In this document: positions 25,101 through 34,154 of the stretch, piece by piece
Position numbering within the stretch: position 1 is the stretch's first letter
How the letters are laid out: each line of letters opens with the position of its first letter
DNA from: Thalassomonas actiniarum
GTDB lineage: Bacteria; Pseudomonadota; Gammaproteobacteria; Enterobacterales; Alteromonadaceae
Direction of reading: 5' to 3'
Length of the DNA: 64,000 nucleotides
Assembly: GCF_000948975.2 (NCBI RefSeq)
Contig: NZ_CP059736.1
Location: 806,001 to 870,000, forward strand
Translations under genes and position numbers: made by a program
The notes under the pieces: model-generated
Database searches by the model: none
Told to the model about the DNA's origin: nothing
The model's input: the letters and a program-made list of their open reading frames with translations, nothing else

Positions 25101-26408
25101 TCAGTTGCCCGGATGAAACCGGGTCAGGTAATCCAGAGTCAGCAGCAACACGGATAATTGCTCAACCCTGTGCCTGTCCTGCTCACGGCGGATCAGTCGT
25201 GAGGTAGCTAGCGGGTTGAGATCAAACAACTTAAGCGTCTCCGGCTCGCCGCTATAAAACAAACGCTGCATGGCGTCATAAGCATTGGCCAGACTGACCT
25301 GCTGCAATGAAAAATATGCCGCGGGTGCCTGGTGAGCCTGCTTTACTAAAGGCAGCAATTGCTCAGCGTGCATAAAGGGATTAACCAGGGTTTTGCCGTG
25401 CAGGCGGCAAATGCGCTGTAATAATTGGCACCAGGCGGGGATCACATAATGCAGATCCAGCCATTGGCCGAAAGAGAGTTTTTCATCCAGCTCGTTTTTA
25501 GCCGCTTTATAAGTTGAAACCAGCTGCTGTTGCCTGTGCTGCAACTGGCTGCGCTGCGCCAGCAGCGGACGTTTTAAAATGCTTTTACACCAGTTATGGC
25601 TGCTGTGAATACTTTGCTCGCAGGTGATATGGCGGGCACTGAGCCAGCTGATATCCAGCAGCAAAGTGTCGCTGTCAGTCGTCTGTACCAGGGCATCAAA
25701 ATGGGCCAGGCTGGCATCAACAACTGGCTGACCTAAGCGGTGGGCCAGGCTTGGCAGGCGGTTAAACAGCTTGGTTAACTCAATATCGCTTGTGCTCCGG
25801 GGGGCTAACCGCTCGGCCTGCGGTTGTGCGCTGTTTTGCGCCAGGGTTAATTGCTCTGCATCGGGCAGGCTTGCCCTGTGGCTTAAACTTGTGTCTGTCG
25901 CTAGCTGCCAAATCAGGGTTTCACCGCTTTGCAATTGGCTGATTTGCTCAAAGCAGGTATGTTCATCTGCCAACGGCCCCAAGGCCAGGGTTTGCATCAG
26001 CTGCGCCGGGTTGATTTTTGCATCAAAAACTTGTGTTAACTGCTTTAAATTGCTGGCCAGGGCAAGGCCGTATTGCCCTTGCTCGTTTTGGCTTTGTCGG
26101 TAAAACAGGGTATAGCTGGCGCGGGCACTGCTGGTGAGAAACAGCTGTTCACCGGTGAAACTTATCAGCAGATAATCGCCGATAAAGTGCCGGTTAAGCT
26201 CGTGGCGCCATTTATTTACCGCAGCATTAAGCAGGGCCTGTTGATCGCCATGTTCAATATTTAATTGGCGATAAAGTGCCTGTTCATTGCTCAAGTAACC
26301 CATAAGGTAGCACTGTCCGGGTTCAAGCCCGCGAATCGTTTGTTGACCCGGCAACCTTTGCCAGAAAAAGTCACCTTGATGAAGGGAGTTTAAGCCGGTC
26401 TGGTTCAT
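25101..26408 (-). CDS. Asparagine-synthetase-like protein without key catalytic motifs
   Basis: 435 residues with the architecture of AsnB. The N-terminal half resembles the class II glutamine amidotransferase fold (FIGDYLLISF, ALASNLKQL, QLQSGETLIW) but starts MNQTG, so the Cys2 nucleophile is absent. The C-terminal half keeps LPSLAHRLGQPVVDAS and LDLHYVIPAW...ICRLHGKTLVNPFMHAEQLLPLV, which match the end of the synthetase domain. I see neither a PP-loop SGGxDS nor SGDGxDE (the place reads LLLDISWLSA). It is probably a scaffold or repurposed enzyme. AsnB-like proteins also accompany the ligase/decarboxylase pair in XrtA/PEP-CTERM loci. ATGA overlap with the hydrolase gene. Confidence 0.72.
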   Translation of the reverse strand: MNQTGLNSLHQGDFFWQRLPGQQTIRGLEPGQCYLMGYLSNEQALYRQLNIEHGDQQALLNAAVNKWRHELNRHFIGDYLLISFTGEQLFLTSSARASYTLFYRQSQNEQGQYGLALASNLKQLTQVFDAKINPAQLMQTLALGPLADEHTCFEQISQLQSGETLIWQLATDTSLSHRASLPDAEQLTLAQNSAQPQAERLAPRSTSDIELTKLFNRLPSLAHRLGQPVVDASLAHFDALVQTTDSDTLLLDISWLSARHITCEQSIHSSHNWCKSILKRPLLAQRSQLQHRQQQLVSTYKAAKNELDEKLSFGQWLDLHYVIPAWCQLLQRICRLHGKTLVNPFMHAEQLLPLVKQAHQAPAAYFSLQQVSLANAYDAMQRLFYSGEPETLKLFDLNPLATSRLIRREQDRHRVEQLSVLLLTLDYLTRFHPGN

Positions 26409-27394
26409 GATGCCTGCTCCACTGCCTGTTGCATGCTTTGTGGCCTCAATTGCTGCTCAACAGCGCCCTTATTTTCTCCCCAACGCTGCATCAACCACTG
26501 CGGCAATACCCGCGCCGCGCCGCCCAGCACCGACATATGGTTAAGCTTGGGCAGCATTACAACTTCTTTATCCAGTTGCGGGGCTAAATGCCACTGGCAC
26601 AGCATAGGTAAAAAGTCGGGGTGCAGGCCCTCGTCGTTTTCGCCGCAGATAAAGACCACGGGTAATTTCAGCTTGCGAAACGCCTTGCTGTAATACGGGA
26701 TAGAAACTGAGGCCATCAGGTTAAAGGAGTAATTGAGCACCCGGCCTTCAAGTGCCGCCATTTTTTCTGAGCCGGGAAAGGTGATCACGGTGCGGTGACG
26801 TAAAAACGGCAAGACGGTGGCCAGGTAAAACATGCGGTCATTCATGACCGGCATATGTTTAGCAGCACTTTCCGGTGCCGGTTGGAAACAGGGCTTTTTG
26901 CGCATATGACGCAGCAAAAAACTTTTTTGAGCGCCGGGTTTGTCAAAACGCAGCGGCTCCTGGGTATTGTTAAAGGTCGGCGCGATAAAATAGCAGGCGT
27001 CGACTTTTTTCTGGCCATATTTTTCCAGATAACGCAGGCAGACCACGGAGCCGGCCGAATGGCCGCCGAGGATCAGCGGCAATGGCTGCTCTTGTTCAAA
27101 CCAGGCAATAATGTCGCTGATATCATCTTCCAACTGACCGATATAATCGCAGGTGCCCGGCTTGCCCTGCGACTCGCCGTGGCCGCGCCAATCGCACAAC
27201 ACCACTTCAAAACCGCTTTTCACGCAGGCCTTGGCAATATTGGCATAACGGCGGCTGTTGAAGGTGCTGCCATGAAGCAGCAGCACCCGGCCAGAGCAAT
27301 GAGCGTCATCACTCACCGGTACCCTGTAGCGGTGACAGGCCAGCTGAGTGCCGTCGCGGGCCGGGATCATCAAAGTTTCTACTGCCTTTTCCAT
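26405..27394 (-). CDS. Alpha/beta hydrolase, possible thioesterase
   Basis: 329 residues with an oxyanion-hole motif LLLHGSTFNS, a nucleophile elbow GGHSAG (Ser113), an acid in CGENDEGLH and a late His in KLNHMSVLG, so the triad appears complete. The fold matches serine aminopeptidase/lysophospholipase-like S33 hydrolases. In a carrier-protein cluster it could release the product from the carrier or trim it. Its start overlaps the halogenase stop (TAATG) and its stop overlaps the next start (ATGA), so expression is coupled. Confidence 0.87.
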   Translation of the reverse strand: MEKAVETLMIPARDGTQLACHRYRVPVSDDAHCSGRVLLLHGSTFNSRRYANIAKACVKSGFEVVLCDWRGHGESQGKPGTCDYIGQLEDDISDIIAWFEQEQPLPLILGGHSAGSVVCLRYLEKYGQKKVDACYFIAPTFNNTQEPLRFDKPGAQKSFLLRHMRKKPCFQPAPESAAKHMPVMNDRMFYLATVLPFLRHRTVITFPGSEKMAALEGRVLNYSFNLMASVSIPYYSKAFRKLKLPVVFICGENDEGLHPDFLPMLCQWHLAPQLDKEVVMLPKLNHMSVLGGAARVLPQWLMQRWGENKGAVEQQLRPQSMQQAVEQAS

Positions 27395-29331
27395 TAAACT
27401 TCCAACATCTCGGTGTTTTCAAGACACACAGGGTAGCGCGGGTCCATCAGATCTTGCGGCTGCTGGCGGGCATAACGCAGGAATTCAGGCACATAGCTGT
27501 CCTGGTCGATATATTCCTGCTGACGCATCCAGATATTGTTGGCACTTCTTTGCAGTTGTTTTAACTGCTTGGCGTCTGCGGTATCGCCGACAACTGTCAC
27601 CTTGACCTTTTCATCTTCGAAAGAGGCCTCGGTGATCTCCACCAAAACCGTGTGCTCTGTGGTTTGCTGTAACTCGCGGGTGAGGTTTTCACTCATAGTA
27701 TTGAGCAAGGTCGGTAACTGCTCACGGCCAAAAGTCGGGTTTTTCAGTATTGTCGGCAGATTCAGGGCGCTTTGTACCATGCGGCGATTGCCAAAGTTGG
27801 CCAGACCGAGTTTAACACCTGTGACCTGGGCGAAGCACTGAGTGAATAATTTCACCCGAAAGTCGATACGGTATCCGTCCTGACCTTTTTGTCCCATCTG
27901 ATAGATGTAGTATTTGTACAGATCGCCACCGGTTTCAAAAAAGCTTTTATCGTTGCGCTCAAATGCGCGGTTTTCACTGCGCAGCACTTCCAGGCTTTGA
28001 AGGATCTGACGTTGCAGCAGCAATTCCAGGGCGTAGTGGCCGCGGCGCAGGTAGCAGTGCTTTTCAAAGTGCCGGGCATCTGAAAGATTTCCTTCGATAT
28101 AATCCCAGGCATTGGTAATAAAATAGGTGGCATTGATATACGCCATTACCGGCGAGCACAGCTGGGCACAGTCGAGCACGGGATAGAGGTTCATCAGCTG
28201 GGCATACAGGAACTGGTAATAATAATTGAGCACACCGTTGGCAAATGGCACCGCTTGGTCCAGGGCTGCTTGTGCCGCTTCCTTATCGCTGTTTTGCAGA
28301 TCCGCCAGGATCACTTTACTGAGGTTGTCGTTGGCCATGGCAATCACATCACCGCCGCCGCTGAGCAAAGGATCGAGGAACATGGCGGCAAACCCTGTCG
28401 CGCCCCAACGTTCCCGGTTGACGACTGTGTTACCGCGGTACGCCAGCTGGCCCCAGGCTTCAAAGTCTTCTATTTCGGCGTCAATAATCAAGTCGGCAAT
28501 AGCGGCATGCTCTTTCAGCTTGGCGATAAAATCAGCCTGCTTTAACGGCGGATTTTCGACCTTGGTTTTATCGCACACTATGCCTATGCTGGTCAGGCCG
28601 CTTTTTAACGGGATGAACCAGATCCAGTAGCCGTGGCCGGTAAAATGGTTAGTAGACAGGAAACGGCTTGATGCCCGGTCGCGCCAGGGTTTGGTACCGA
28701 CACTGTCAAAGTCTTTCACACCGCGAAAACGGCCCCAGGCCGAGCTGTGGCGGGGGATATTCTCCCGGCTGTGGCACTTCATTTTTTTGGTGATCACCCC
28801 GGCGCGGCCGCTGGCATCTACCAGCCATTTACCGCTGATTTGATGGGCTTGATCCTGGTACCTGAAGTTCACTGTGTGTCCTTCCTGGTTGTCCAGTTCA
28901 AAGCCAGTCATCCTGGCCCCTTGTAAAATGGTGATGTCGTCTTCGCGGTTCATCTCGGTCAGGGCAGATTCAAAGGTGGCGCGCTCAAGCTGAAAAGCAG
29001 GGTGGGGCGGAATATAAACCGTGCCTTGTTCGCTCATTTGCTCGATTGGCAGGCTGTGTTCCTTATTGTCGAAGAAAAAGCGCAGGGCATTTTTAGGCAA
29101 CTGGTGACGGTATAAATAGTTGGCCAGTCCCAGCTTTTTCAAAAAGTAATGGCCGGTAATTTCTACCGTGGCTTCGCCGATTTTGGCTTTATATTCAGTC
29201 TCGGCTTCGAGCTGGATGATACGCAGATCGCCATTTTCTCTTTTAAGCTGACGCGCCAACGCCAGCCCCGCCCAACCGGCGCCGATAATAACGACGTCGT
29301 ATTCCTGAGATATTACTTGCTTGTTTATCAT
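27394..29331 (-). CDS. Flavin-dependent halogenase-like oxidoreductase
   Basis: 645 residues. The N-terminus has the FAD-binding GAGWAG (17-22) and a GEATVE stretch as in tryptophan-halogenase-like enzymes. The halogenase fingerprint WxWxIP is present as WIWFIP (236-241), followed by FAAMFLDPLLSGGGDVIAMAN (DPxxSxG region). LPKNALRFFF offers a candidate catalytic lysine. The C-terminal third (about 420-645) is unusually long for the family and unrecognised. Such enzymes make hypohalous acid from reduced flavin, oxygen and halide and direct it to electron-rich substrates, sometimes carrier-bound. No flavin reductase gene is seen nearby. A plain monooxygenase role remains possible. Confidence 0.82.
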   Translation of the reverse strand: MINKQVISQEYDVVIIGAGWAGLALARQLKRENGDLRIIQLEAETEYKAKIGEATVEITGHYFLKKLGLANYLYRHQLPKNALRFFFDNKEHSLPIEQMSEQGTVYIPPHPAFQLERATFESALTEMNREDDITILQGARMTGFELDNQEGHTVNFRYQDQAHQISGKWLVDASGRAGVITKKMKCHSRENIPRHSSAWGRFRGVKDFDSVGTKPWRDRASSRFLSTNHFTGHGYWIWFIPLKSGLTSIGIVCDKTKVENPPLKQADFIAKLKEHAAIADLIIDAEIEDFEAWGQLAYRGNTVVNRERWGATGFAAMFLDPLLSGGGDVIAMANDNLSKVILADLQNSDKEAAQAALDQAVPFANGVLNYYYQFLYAQLMNLYPVLDCAQLCSPVMAYINATYFITNAWDYIEGNLSDARHFEKHCYLRRGHYALELLLQRQILQSLEVLRSENRAFERNDKSFFETGGDLYKYYIYQMGQKGQDGYRIDFRVKLFTQCFAQVTGVKLGLANFGNRRMVQSALNLPTILKNPTFGREQLPTLLNTMSENLTRELQQTTEHTVLVEITEASFEDEKVKVTVVGDTADAKQLKQLQRSANNIWMRQQEYIDQDSYVPEFLRYARQQPQDLMDPRYPVCLENTEMLEV

Positions 29332-29384
29332 GCCATTGTCCCTGCTATTCTTCTTCTTATCCTTTGCCTAAGGTTTTGGGTGTT

Positions 29385-29450
29385 TGCTATTTAAAACTTT
29401 TTACTATTTAAGCTCTTACCACTTAAAGCTCTTTACCATTTAAAGTAGTG
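29385..29450. repeat. Short degenerate direct repeats between halogenase and ketosynthase-like genes
   Basis: Three to four imperfect 15-17-base units of the form taccatttaaagctctt fill the gap between the two genes and run into the end of the ketosynthase-like gene. They are AT-rich and may affect coupling or mRNA decay at the largest gap within the first half of the operon. Confidence 0.5.
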
Positions 29451-30443
29451 GTTATCCATACCGCGGTAGCGGCTGTGGGGATATTTCAGCGTATCCCTGA
29501 TCTGCTGGTAACCGGCGACTTTATTATCCCCGAGCAGATTCAGCGCCAGCTCATAACCCCGGATATCATCCGCCAATGAGTGTTGTTCAAAACTTGCCTG
29601 TGGCAGTTCGATCGCAGCGGCTGATTTTTCACTGTTATTACTGCCCAGTTGCAACAGGCCGACCCGGCCACCGCCTCCCAGAGTAAGTAACATTAAACTG
29701 TGCTGCGCTAGTTTTTCTTTATACAGCTGAAGCTCAAATAAGGGCTTGAGGCTTAAATAATGGCGCTGACAGGTTTCGATGCTGTCTAACCATTGAACCG
29801 ACTGGCGCTTGCTTGCCAGGCGGATATTCACTCCCATTAATAAGGATCTGCCCCAGTTAGAGCAAATATCAAACGACACCGGTAATATCTCTTGCGGCAG
29901 GGCCTGCAGCTGCTGGGCTAACCGACCGATCAGCGCCTGTGTGCCTGCCATACCGCTTTGCTGGCTAAAGAGCTGGCATTTTTCCACGACCACTTGCCGT
30001 CTTGTCTGTTCATTTTTTTCCAAACCATCTTTCAATCGGCTTAGCGCGATAAACCCCACCCCGGGCACGACATCCAGGCCGTCCTGGTCGCGCTCATTGC
30101 CTATGCCCAGAGAATTCAGGCAGGCCTGCTGGAATGTTTTATCCAGCTCCAGCGAGATCACCACAGTGTTGTTTAAGTTGCTGTGATAAAAATCCAAAAT
30201 ACCGGCATGCAAGCTAGTGCAGGCGGCGCTGATAAAAGTCACTTTGCAGTACTGGCTTAACCACTGGTGGAACTCTGCCACCTGGGGATCGCGCAATATG
30301 CCGACTTCACCGGCACTGATCAAAGTGGCATGGCTTGGCAGTTTCTCCAGTGCCATTAACCGCTGCTTCAGTTCGGCAATCGCCGGACCGGGATCTGTAG
30401 CATCACCGGCCCAATATTGCGAAATGACCACAGGGGCAGCCAT
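29433..30443 (-). CDS. Beta-ketoacyl synthase-like (thiolase-fold) protein
   Basis: 336 residues from the ATG at 30443, which overlaps the previous stop (TAATG) and follows AGAGGAG. A longer frame starts inside the neighbouring gene. FISAACTSLHAGI places a nucleophile cysteine at position 75 in a ketosynthase-like context, followed by the typical strand NTVVISLEL and VVPGVGFIALSRL. The protein is shorter than KAS I/II, and I cannot place the catalytic His/His or His/Asn pair with confidence. It may condense carrier-bound units or act as a chain-length-type partner of the other thiolase-fold protein at 31032-31934. Confidence 0.7.
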   Translation of the reverse strand: MAAPVVISQYWAGDATDPGPAIAELKQRLMALEKLPSHATLISAGEVGILRDPQVAEFHQWLSQYCKVTFISAACTSLHAGILDFYHSNLNNTVVISLELDKTFQQACLNSLGIGNERDQDGLDVVPGVGFIALSRLKDGLEKNEQTRRQVVVEKCQLFSQQSGMAGTQALIGRLAQQLQALPQEILPVSFDICSNWGRSLLMGVNIRLASKRQSVQWLDSIETCQRHYLSLKPLFELQLYKEKLAQHSLMLLTLGGGGRVGLLQLGSNNSEKSAAAIELPQASFEQHSLADDIRGYELALNLLGDNKVAGYQQIRDTLKYPHSRYRGMDNHYFKW

Positions 30444-31039
30444 TAGCCGGCGACTCCTCTTTGTGCCAAGCATTCAATTAAAGGTTGCAGGGGATCATCA
30501 GCGGGCTCTTTTCCTGGCTCTTCACCTAACTCTTTACCCAGCTCTTCACCTAGCTCTTTACCTAGCTCTTTACCTAAGTAAAGGCGCAGGTGAATGCTGT
30601 TGTCGTTATTGTCTATTTCAACGCGGCTGAACCTGTCTTCGACCACCAGCAGCGGACTGGCGATATCAATAAGCTTTTGCTCCTCAAAGGTGATATCTTC
30701 GAGCAACAAGACATTGTCGGTCAGCAGCTTGGCGGGAATACGCATTCCGCCCGGCATGGAGAGCCTGATCAGGATAAAAACATCCGGCCAGCATACCTGG
30801 GCCTCATCCACTAAATCCGACAGCAACTGGTAATGCTCGCGTACATTCAACAATACCGGGCAAGTAGCACTGTTAAAGCTGGTAAATACCTCGAAATCAC
30901 TGTCGCTACTCAGCGGCAACATCTGGGCTTCGGCAATCGAAGGTTTATTGGGAAACGGCCTGCGGGTGAGGGTGCCGGTGAACGGTTTCATCCTGGCCTG
31001 ATTTGGCGTTTTGCTTGCGTCTTGAACTTGCTTAACCAT
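30443..31039 (-). CDS. Protein of unknown function with C-terminal KELG repeats
   Basis: 198 residues from the ATG at 31039, preceded by GAGGAGTGGCAGC; the start overlaps the previous gene by 8 bases. No known family is recognised. The first 150 residues look like a folded alpha/beta domain (PVLLNVREHYQLLSDLV, VFILIRLSMPGG, IHLRLYLGKEL). Near the end is a run of KELGKELGEELGKELGEE-type repeats followed by a conserved-looking PLQPLIECLAQRG tail. Sandwiched between two thiolase-fold proteins with overlaps on both sides, it is likely a partner of one or both. Confidence 0.7.
   Translation of the reverse strand: MVKQVQDASKTPNQARMKPFTGTLTRRPFPNKPSIAEAQMLPLSSDSDFEVFTSFNSATCPVLLNVREHYQLLSDLVDEAQVCWPDVFILIRLSMPGGMRIPAKLLTDNVLLLEDITFEEQKLIDIASPLLVVEDRFSRVEIDNNDNSIHLRLYLGKELGKELGEELGKELGEEPGKEPADDPLQPLIECLAQRGVAG
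30503..30575. repeat. 12-nt coding tandem repeat (KELG/EELG units)
   Basis: About six imperfect copies of agctctttacct (plus-strand sense) encode alternating KELG and EELG/EEPG units. The unit is a multiple of three, so copy number can vary without a frameshift. The charged pattern would form a short helix or disordered spacer. Confidence 0.8.
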
Positions 31040-31934
31040 GCTGCCACTCCTCATTTTTAATGAAAACGGTATCCGGCGTAAGCATCAGATCGGCAATGGC
31101 ATAATAACCGTTTAAGGCCACCGAGCAGGCCATAAAGCGCTCCGGCTGCTCAATTTTATTGCTCAGGCCATGGGTTAGCAGGGATAACCAGGGATCCGAG
31201 CCGAAACAGTGTCCGTGCTCGGCATGCAAGTCCGGCAGTTGTGGCTGGCCGCGCAATAATTTTTCAAACATCTGTTGCACATTGACCGGGAAAAACGGCA
31301 GTGCGACTACGGCGCCGGGTTTCTTCATCATAGTACGGCGCACGACAGTGGCAAATTCGGCCACACTGTTGTGGGTGACGGCTGAGCCTATGGTCAGCTC
31401 GTCAGTTAAAGGTGCGGTGATTTCTAAAATTACGGTACTGATCCCAAAACCCGAGTGCTCCCAGTGATCGTTATAACACCAAAAATCAAAGTTATAGACA
31501 TTGGCATCCAGGATACTGACGATCATGTAGCGGCTTTGTTTTTTTTGCTTAAGGCTTTCCTGTTTCAAATAGTGTCTAAGCGAATAGCCCCAGGAGGCGC
31601 ATTCATAGGCGTTAACAAAGGTATCCGGCTGATGATCGCCATAAGCTTTAAGCTGCCCGGCGATGTCCGGCCATTTCACCGACTGGGTGGTAAAAGCCAT
31701 CTCTATCATGGTCGAACATAAAAAATGCCGGCTAAATTCATTCACCGGGATCCCGGTTTGTTCGATCAGTTCGTTCACCTGCTTTGCAAGTTTTTGCGCC
31801 AGTAAAGACATTACTTCATTGATTGGCGGCAACTCTTTAAATAACGGTTGCGGTAGGGGCGTAAACGCTATGCCTTTAACCGTTAAACCCGGCTGTTCGC
31901 TAGCAGCTGTTTGCTCTGTTACTGCTGTGCTCAT
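31032..31934 (-). CDS. Thiolase-fold (KAS III-like) protein
   Basis: 300 residues. NAYECASWGYSL places a cysteine (C112) where KAS III-type enzymes carry the nucleophile, after the expected helix (DIAGQLKAYG) and before the strand SRYMIVSILDANVYN. A possible catalytic His region is HAEHGHCFGSDPWLS. The identity to known KAS III enzymes must be low, and the usual ACSG context is altered. It is translationally coupled to both neighbours, with a 4-base ATGA overlap with the acyl-CoA dehydrogenase-like gene. It may start chain building from a carrier-bound amino-acid derivative. Confidence 0.62.
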   Translation of the reverse strand: MSTAVTEQTAASEQPGLTVKGIAFTPLPQPLFKELPPINEVMSLLAQKLAKQVNELIEQTGIPVNEFSRHFLCSTMIEMAFTTQSVKWPDIAGQLKAYGDHQPDTFVNAYECASWGYSLRHYLKQESLKQKKQSRYMIVSILDANVYNFDFWCYNDHWEHSGFGISTVILEITAPLTDELTIGSAVTHNSVAEFATVVRRTMMKKPGAVVALPFFPVNVQQMFEKLLRGQPQLPDLHAEHGHCFGSDPWLSLLTHGLSNKIEQPERFMACSVALNGYYAIADLMLTPDTVFIKNEEWQHG

Positions 31935-33013
31935 ACCCGGCCCCGTTTGAATTTACTGTAAACTTCAAACAGACAGCGGTATGAACTGCCTTCCATTTTG
32001 GTAAAGCCGAGCAGATCCCTTTGGTCGTTAAGGTGCTTGAGGGCGCCTTTGCGCACCAGAGAAAGCAATAACTCGTTACTGGTAAATTTCAATGCCAGTA
32101 CCTGATCAACCGAATGGATGGAGAAGGTATCCTTGGCGGTGCACCAGTTCGCCATATTGATAATAAAGTCGATGGCGCTGAGATCGTCCTGTTCCAGCGT
32201 CAGGCGATCTTGTTGCTGCAACCATAACAGGTGATGCATCAGCGATTTAACAAAACGTGGACGCACTAAAGTTAAAAAGCGGTTGACGCTGCCCAGGCCG
32301 CCCTTAGTGAAAAAATCCTCTTTGCTGACCTGCACCTGGCCTTTGACATTGCCCAGTTGCAGTCTGCCGTCAAGAAAAGTGCCGCCGCAGGCTTGTTGCT
32401 GCAAGGTTTGCGATTTTTCCGGTGATAGCAATACCGTTACCGGGAAAGGTTTGCCTTTTTGTTGACATACCACCATGCCGAAACCGACATTTTGCCCTTC
32501 GATGCCCCATTTTTTATCGACATTTAAGGTAAAGTTGCCGTCATCAATTGGGGTCAAAGTGGTATTCCAGTAGGCCAGGGTCGGGCCGCCGCCGTCGGTC
32601 ATTAAAAAATTACCGAAATGTCCCTGCTCGAGCCATTTGTTCACTAACGCTTGCTGGTCCTCGGTGGCGCACAAACCCAGCATAATCGAGCCGAAAAGTC
32701 CGATAATCTGATGGAAATGCGGGCCGAAACCTTCATGTTTGACTTTGTCGGTCAGCTCATCAATGAATTCGGTCTGGGCAAAACTTTCCAGCGGCTGTGA
32801 AATACGCGGCTGCTGCAACGGGGTCATCGGGGTAAAGTTGTCCTCGATGATCATATCGCTGCCCATCAGGGTAATGACGGCATTGTTGACCAAGGCCTCA
32901 AGTTTTTCCGGTACAGCGCCGCTTTGTTCTAAATGGGAGGTGATACAGCGGCCAAAAATATCATGTACTTGATTGTTTTTATTATTAGATACGTTATCAG
33001 ACAAGGGGGTCAC
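31931..33013 (-). CDS. Divergent acyl-CoA dehydrogenase-like flavoprotein
   Basis: 360 residues starting with GTG directly after the decarboxylase stop. The central part follows the acyl-CoA dehydrogenase pattern: GHFGNFLMTDGGGPTLAYW (normally TEPxxGSD), FTLNVDKKWGIEGQNVGFGMVV (normally lnGxKxwIt), and a helical C-terminal half. The usual YEGT-type catalytic segment is not seen. In PigA/PltE-like systems enzymes of this family oxidise carrier-bound prolyl groups, so oxidation of the carrier-bound amine is a reasonable guess. The loss of the standard motifs means activity is unproven. Confidence 0.6.
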   Translation of the reverse strand: MTPLSDNVSNNKNNQVHDIFGRCITSHLEQSGAVPEKLEALVNNAVITLMGSDMIIEDNFTPMTPLQQPRISQPLESFAQTEFIDELTDKVKHEGFGPHFHQIIGLFGSIMLGLCATEDQQALVNKWLEQGHFGNFLMTDGGGPTLAYWNTTLTPIDDGNFTLNVDKKWGIEGQNVGFGMVVCQQKGKPFPVTVLLSPEKSQTLQQQACGGTFLDGRLQLGNVKGQVQVSKEDFFTKGGLGSVNRFLTLVRPRFVKSLMHHLLWLQQQDRLTLEQDDLSAIDFIINMANWCTAKDTFSIHSVDQVLALKFTSNELLLSLVRKGALKHLNDQRDLLGFTKMEGSSYRCLFEVYSKFKRGRV

Positions 33014-34153
33014 CTATTCGACGATGTAAGTAGTGGCTTGGGGCAGCTGCAAAAACGGCGCTACCGTATAGCTGGCGTTATAGGCGCCGCAATAATCGAA
33101 AATGCAGATATCTCCCGGCTGAGGCAAAACAAACTCGTCGGATTGTTTACCGATGACATCGTCTTTGCTGCAGGAGCTGCCGACAAAGGTGCAGGCGGCT
33201 TTTTGCTCGTTTTCCTGTCCGCCCTGAGCCTGCCATAAGGCGGGGGTTTTCAGTTTACGCAGGGTGTTTTCTGTTTTTGCCAACAGGAAGTTTTGCGCGA
33301 TACCGCCGTCGCAAATGGCGTAGTATTGATTTTCAATTTGTTTGACATAACGCACCCGCACGGCAAAGTGACCGATGCTGGCCATCAGGCCGCGGCCGGA
33401 CTCGTGCGCCAGTGTGATGTGCTGCGGCAATTGTGCCAACTTTTCGCGGTAGGCGGCAAAGTCGAATTTGCTCTCCTGCCACTGTTCGCCAAAACCGCCG
33501 CCGAGGTTGGCAAAAGAGAGCGGCTGGCCGAAGCGCCTTTCCATTTCCGCGATAATGCCTTTAGCCGAGTCCACGGTGGCCATGGCGCTTTTTTCAAAAC
33601 TGTAGGAGCCTTTAAATAAGTGAAAGCCCAGCAGCGGCAAGTTGTTTGCCTTACAGATATCGATGGCGATACAGGCGCTGTCCCAGTCCATACCGAACTG
33701 ATCCGGGCGAACTTTCGGGTGATCATCGTTAAACTGCTTTAATACCACGGGGTTCAGTCGCAGGATAATACCCGCCGGCGGGCGTTTTTTCGCTAGTTCG
33801 GCGACAATTTCAAGTTGGACCAGGCTGTCGACGATCACCCGGGCTTTACCGGATACCGCTGCCCGTAAAAAGGTTTTATCGGCAGAGGGGTTATTGACGT
33901 AGCGGGCACGGTCGCCGCCGACGATGTTTTGCAGCTCCTTGATGGAGGCCACTTCTACGCCGTCGGTAAGGAAATGGCTGGCGCGGATCAGCAGATCGGT
34001 ATTGCTGTTGGCTTTGACCGAAAGGATCACTTGCGTGCCCAGCGCCGCCTTTAACGCCTGAAAATTTTGCTGCAATTGGCTGACGCTGTAAAAATAACAG
34101 GGTGTAGAAATCTCTGCCGGGTTCTGTTCCAGCATGCTTTTGATCTGTTCCAC
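33014..34153 (-). CDS. PLP-dependent decarboxylase, fold type III (DapDC/ornithine decarboxylase family)
   Basis: 379 residues starting at GTG 34153 with GGAGAAG at good spacing. The Schiff-base lysine is K47 in VILSVKANSN. Other family marks are FHLFKGSYSF, NLGGGFGE (phosphate-binding glycines), HESGRGLMA, and the C-terminal GSSCSKDD with the catalytic cysteine and aspartate, followed by DICIFDYCGAYNASY. The pairing with an AMP-forming ligase and carrier protein recalls XrtA-associated decarboxylases and BtrK of butirosin synthesis, which decarboxylates a carrier-bound glutamate. The likely job is removal of the alpha-carboxyl of a carrier-bound diacid amino acid. Confidence 0.9.
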   Translation of the reverse strand: MEQIKSMLEQNPAEISTPCYFYSVSQLQQNFQALKAALGTQVILSVKANSNTDLLIRASHFLTDGVEVASIKELQNIVGGDRARYVNNPSADKTFLRAAVSGKARVIVDSLVQLEIVAELAKKRPPAGIILRLNPVVLKQFNDDHPKVRPDQFGMDWDSACIAIDICKANNLPLLGFHLFKGSYSFEKSAMATVDSAKGIIAEMERRFGQPLSFANLGGGFGEQWQESKFDFAAYREKLAQLPQHITLAHESGRGLMASIGHFAVRVRYVKQIENQYYAICDGGIAQNFLLAKTENTLRKLKTPALWQAQGGQENEQKAACTFVGSSCSKDDVIGKQSDEFVLPQPGDICIFDYCGAYNASYTVAPFLQLPQATTYIVE

Positions 34154-34154
34154 T

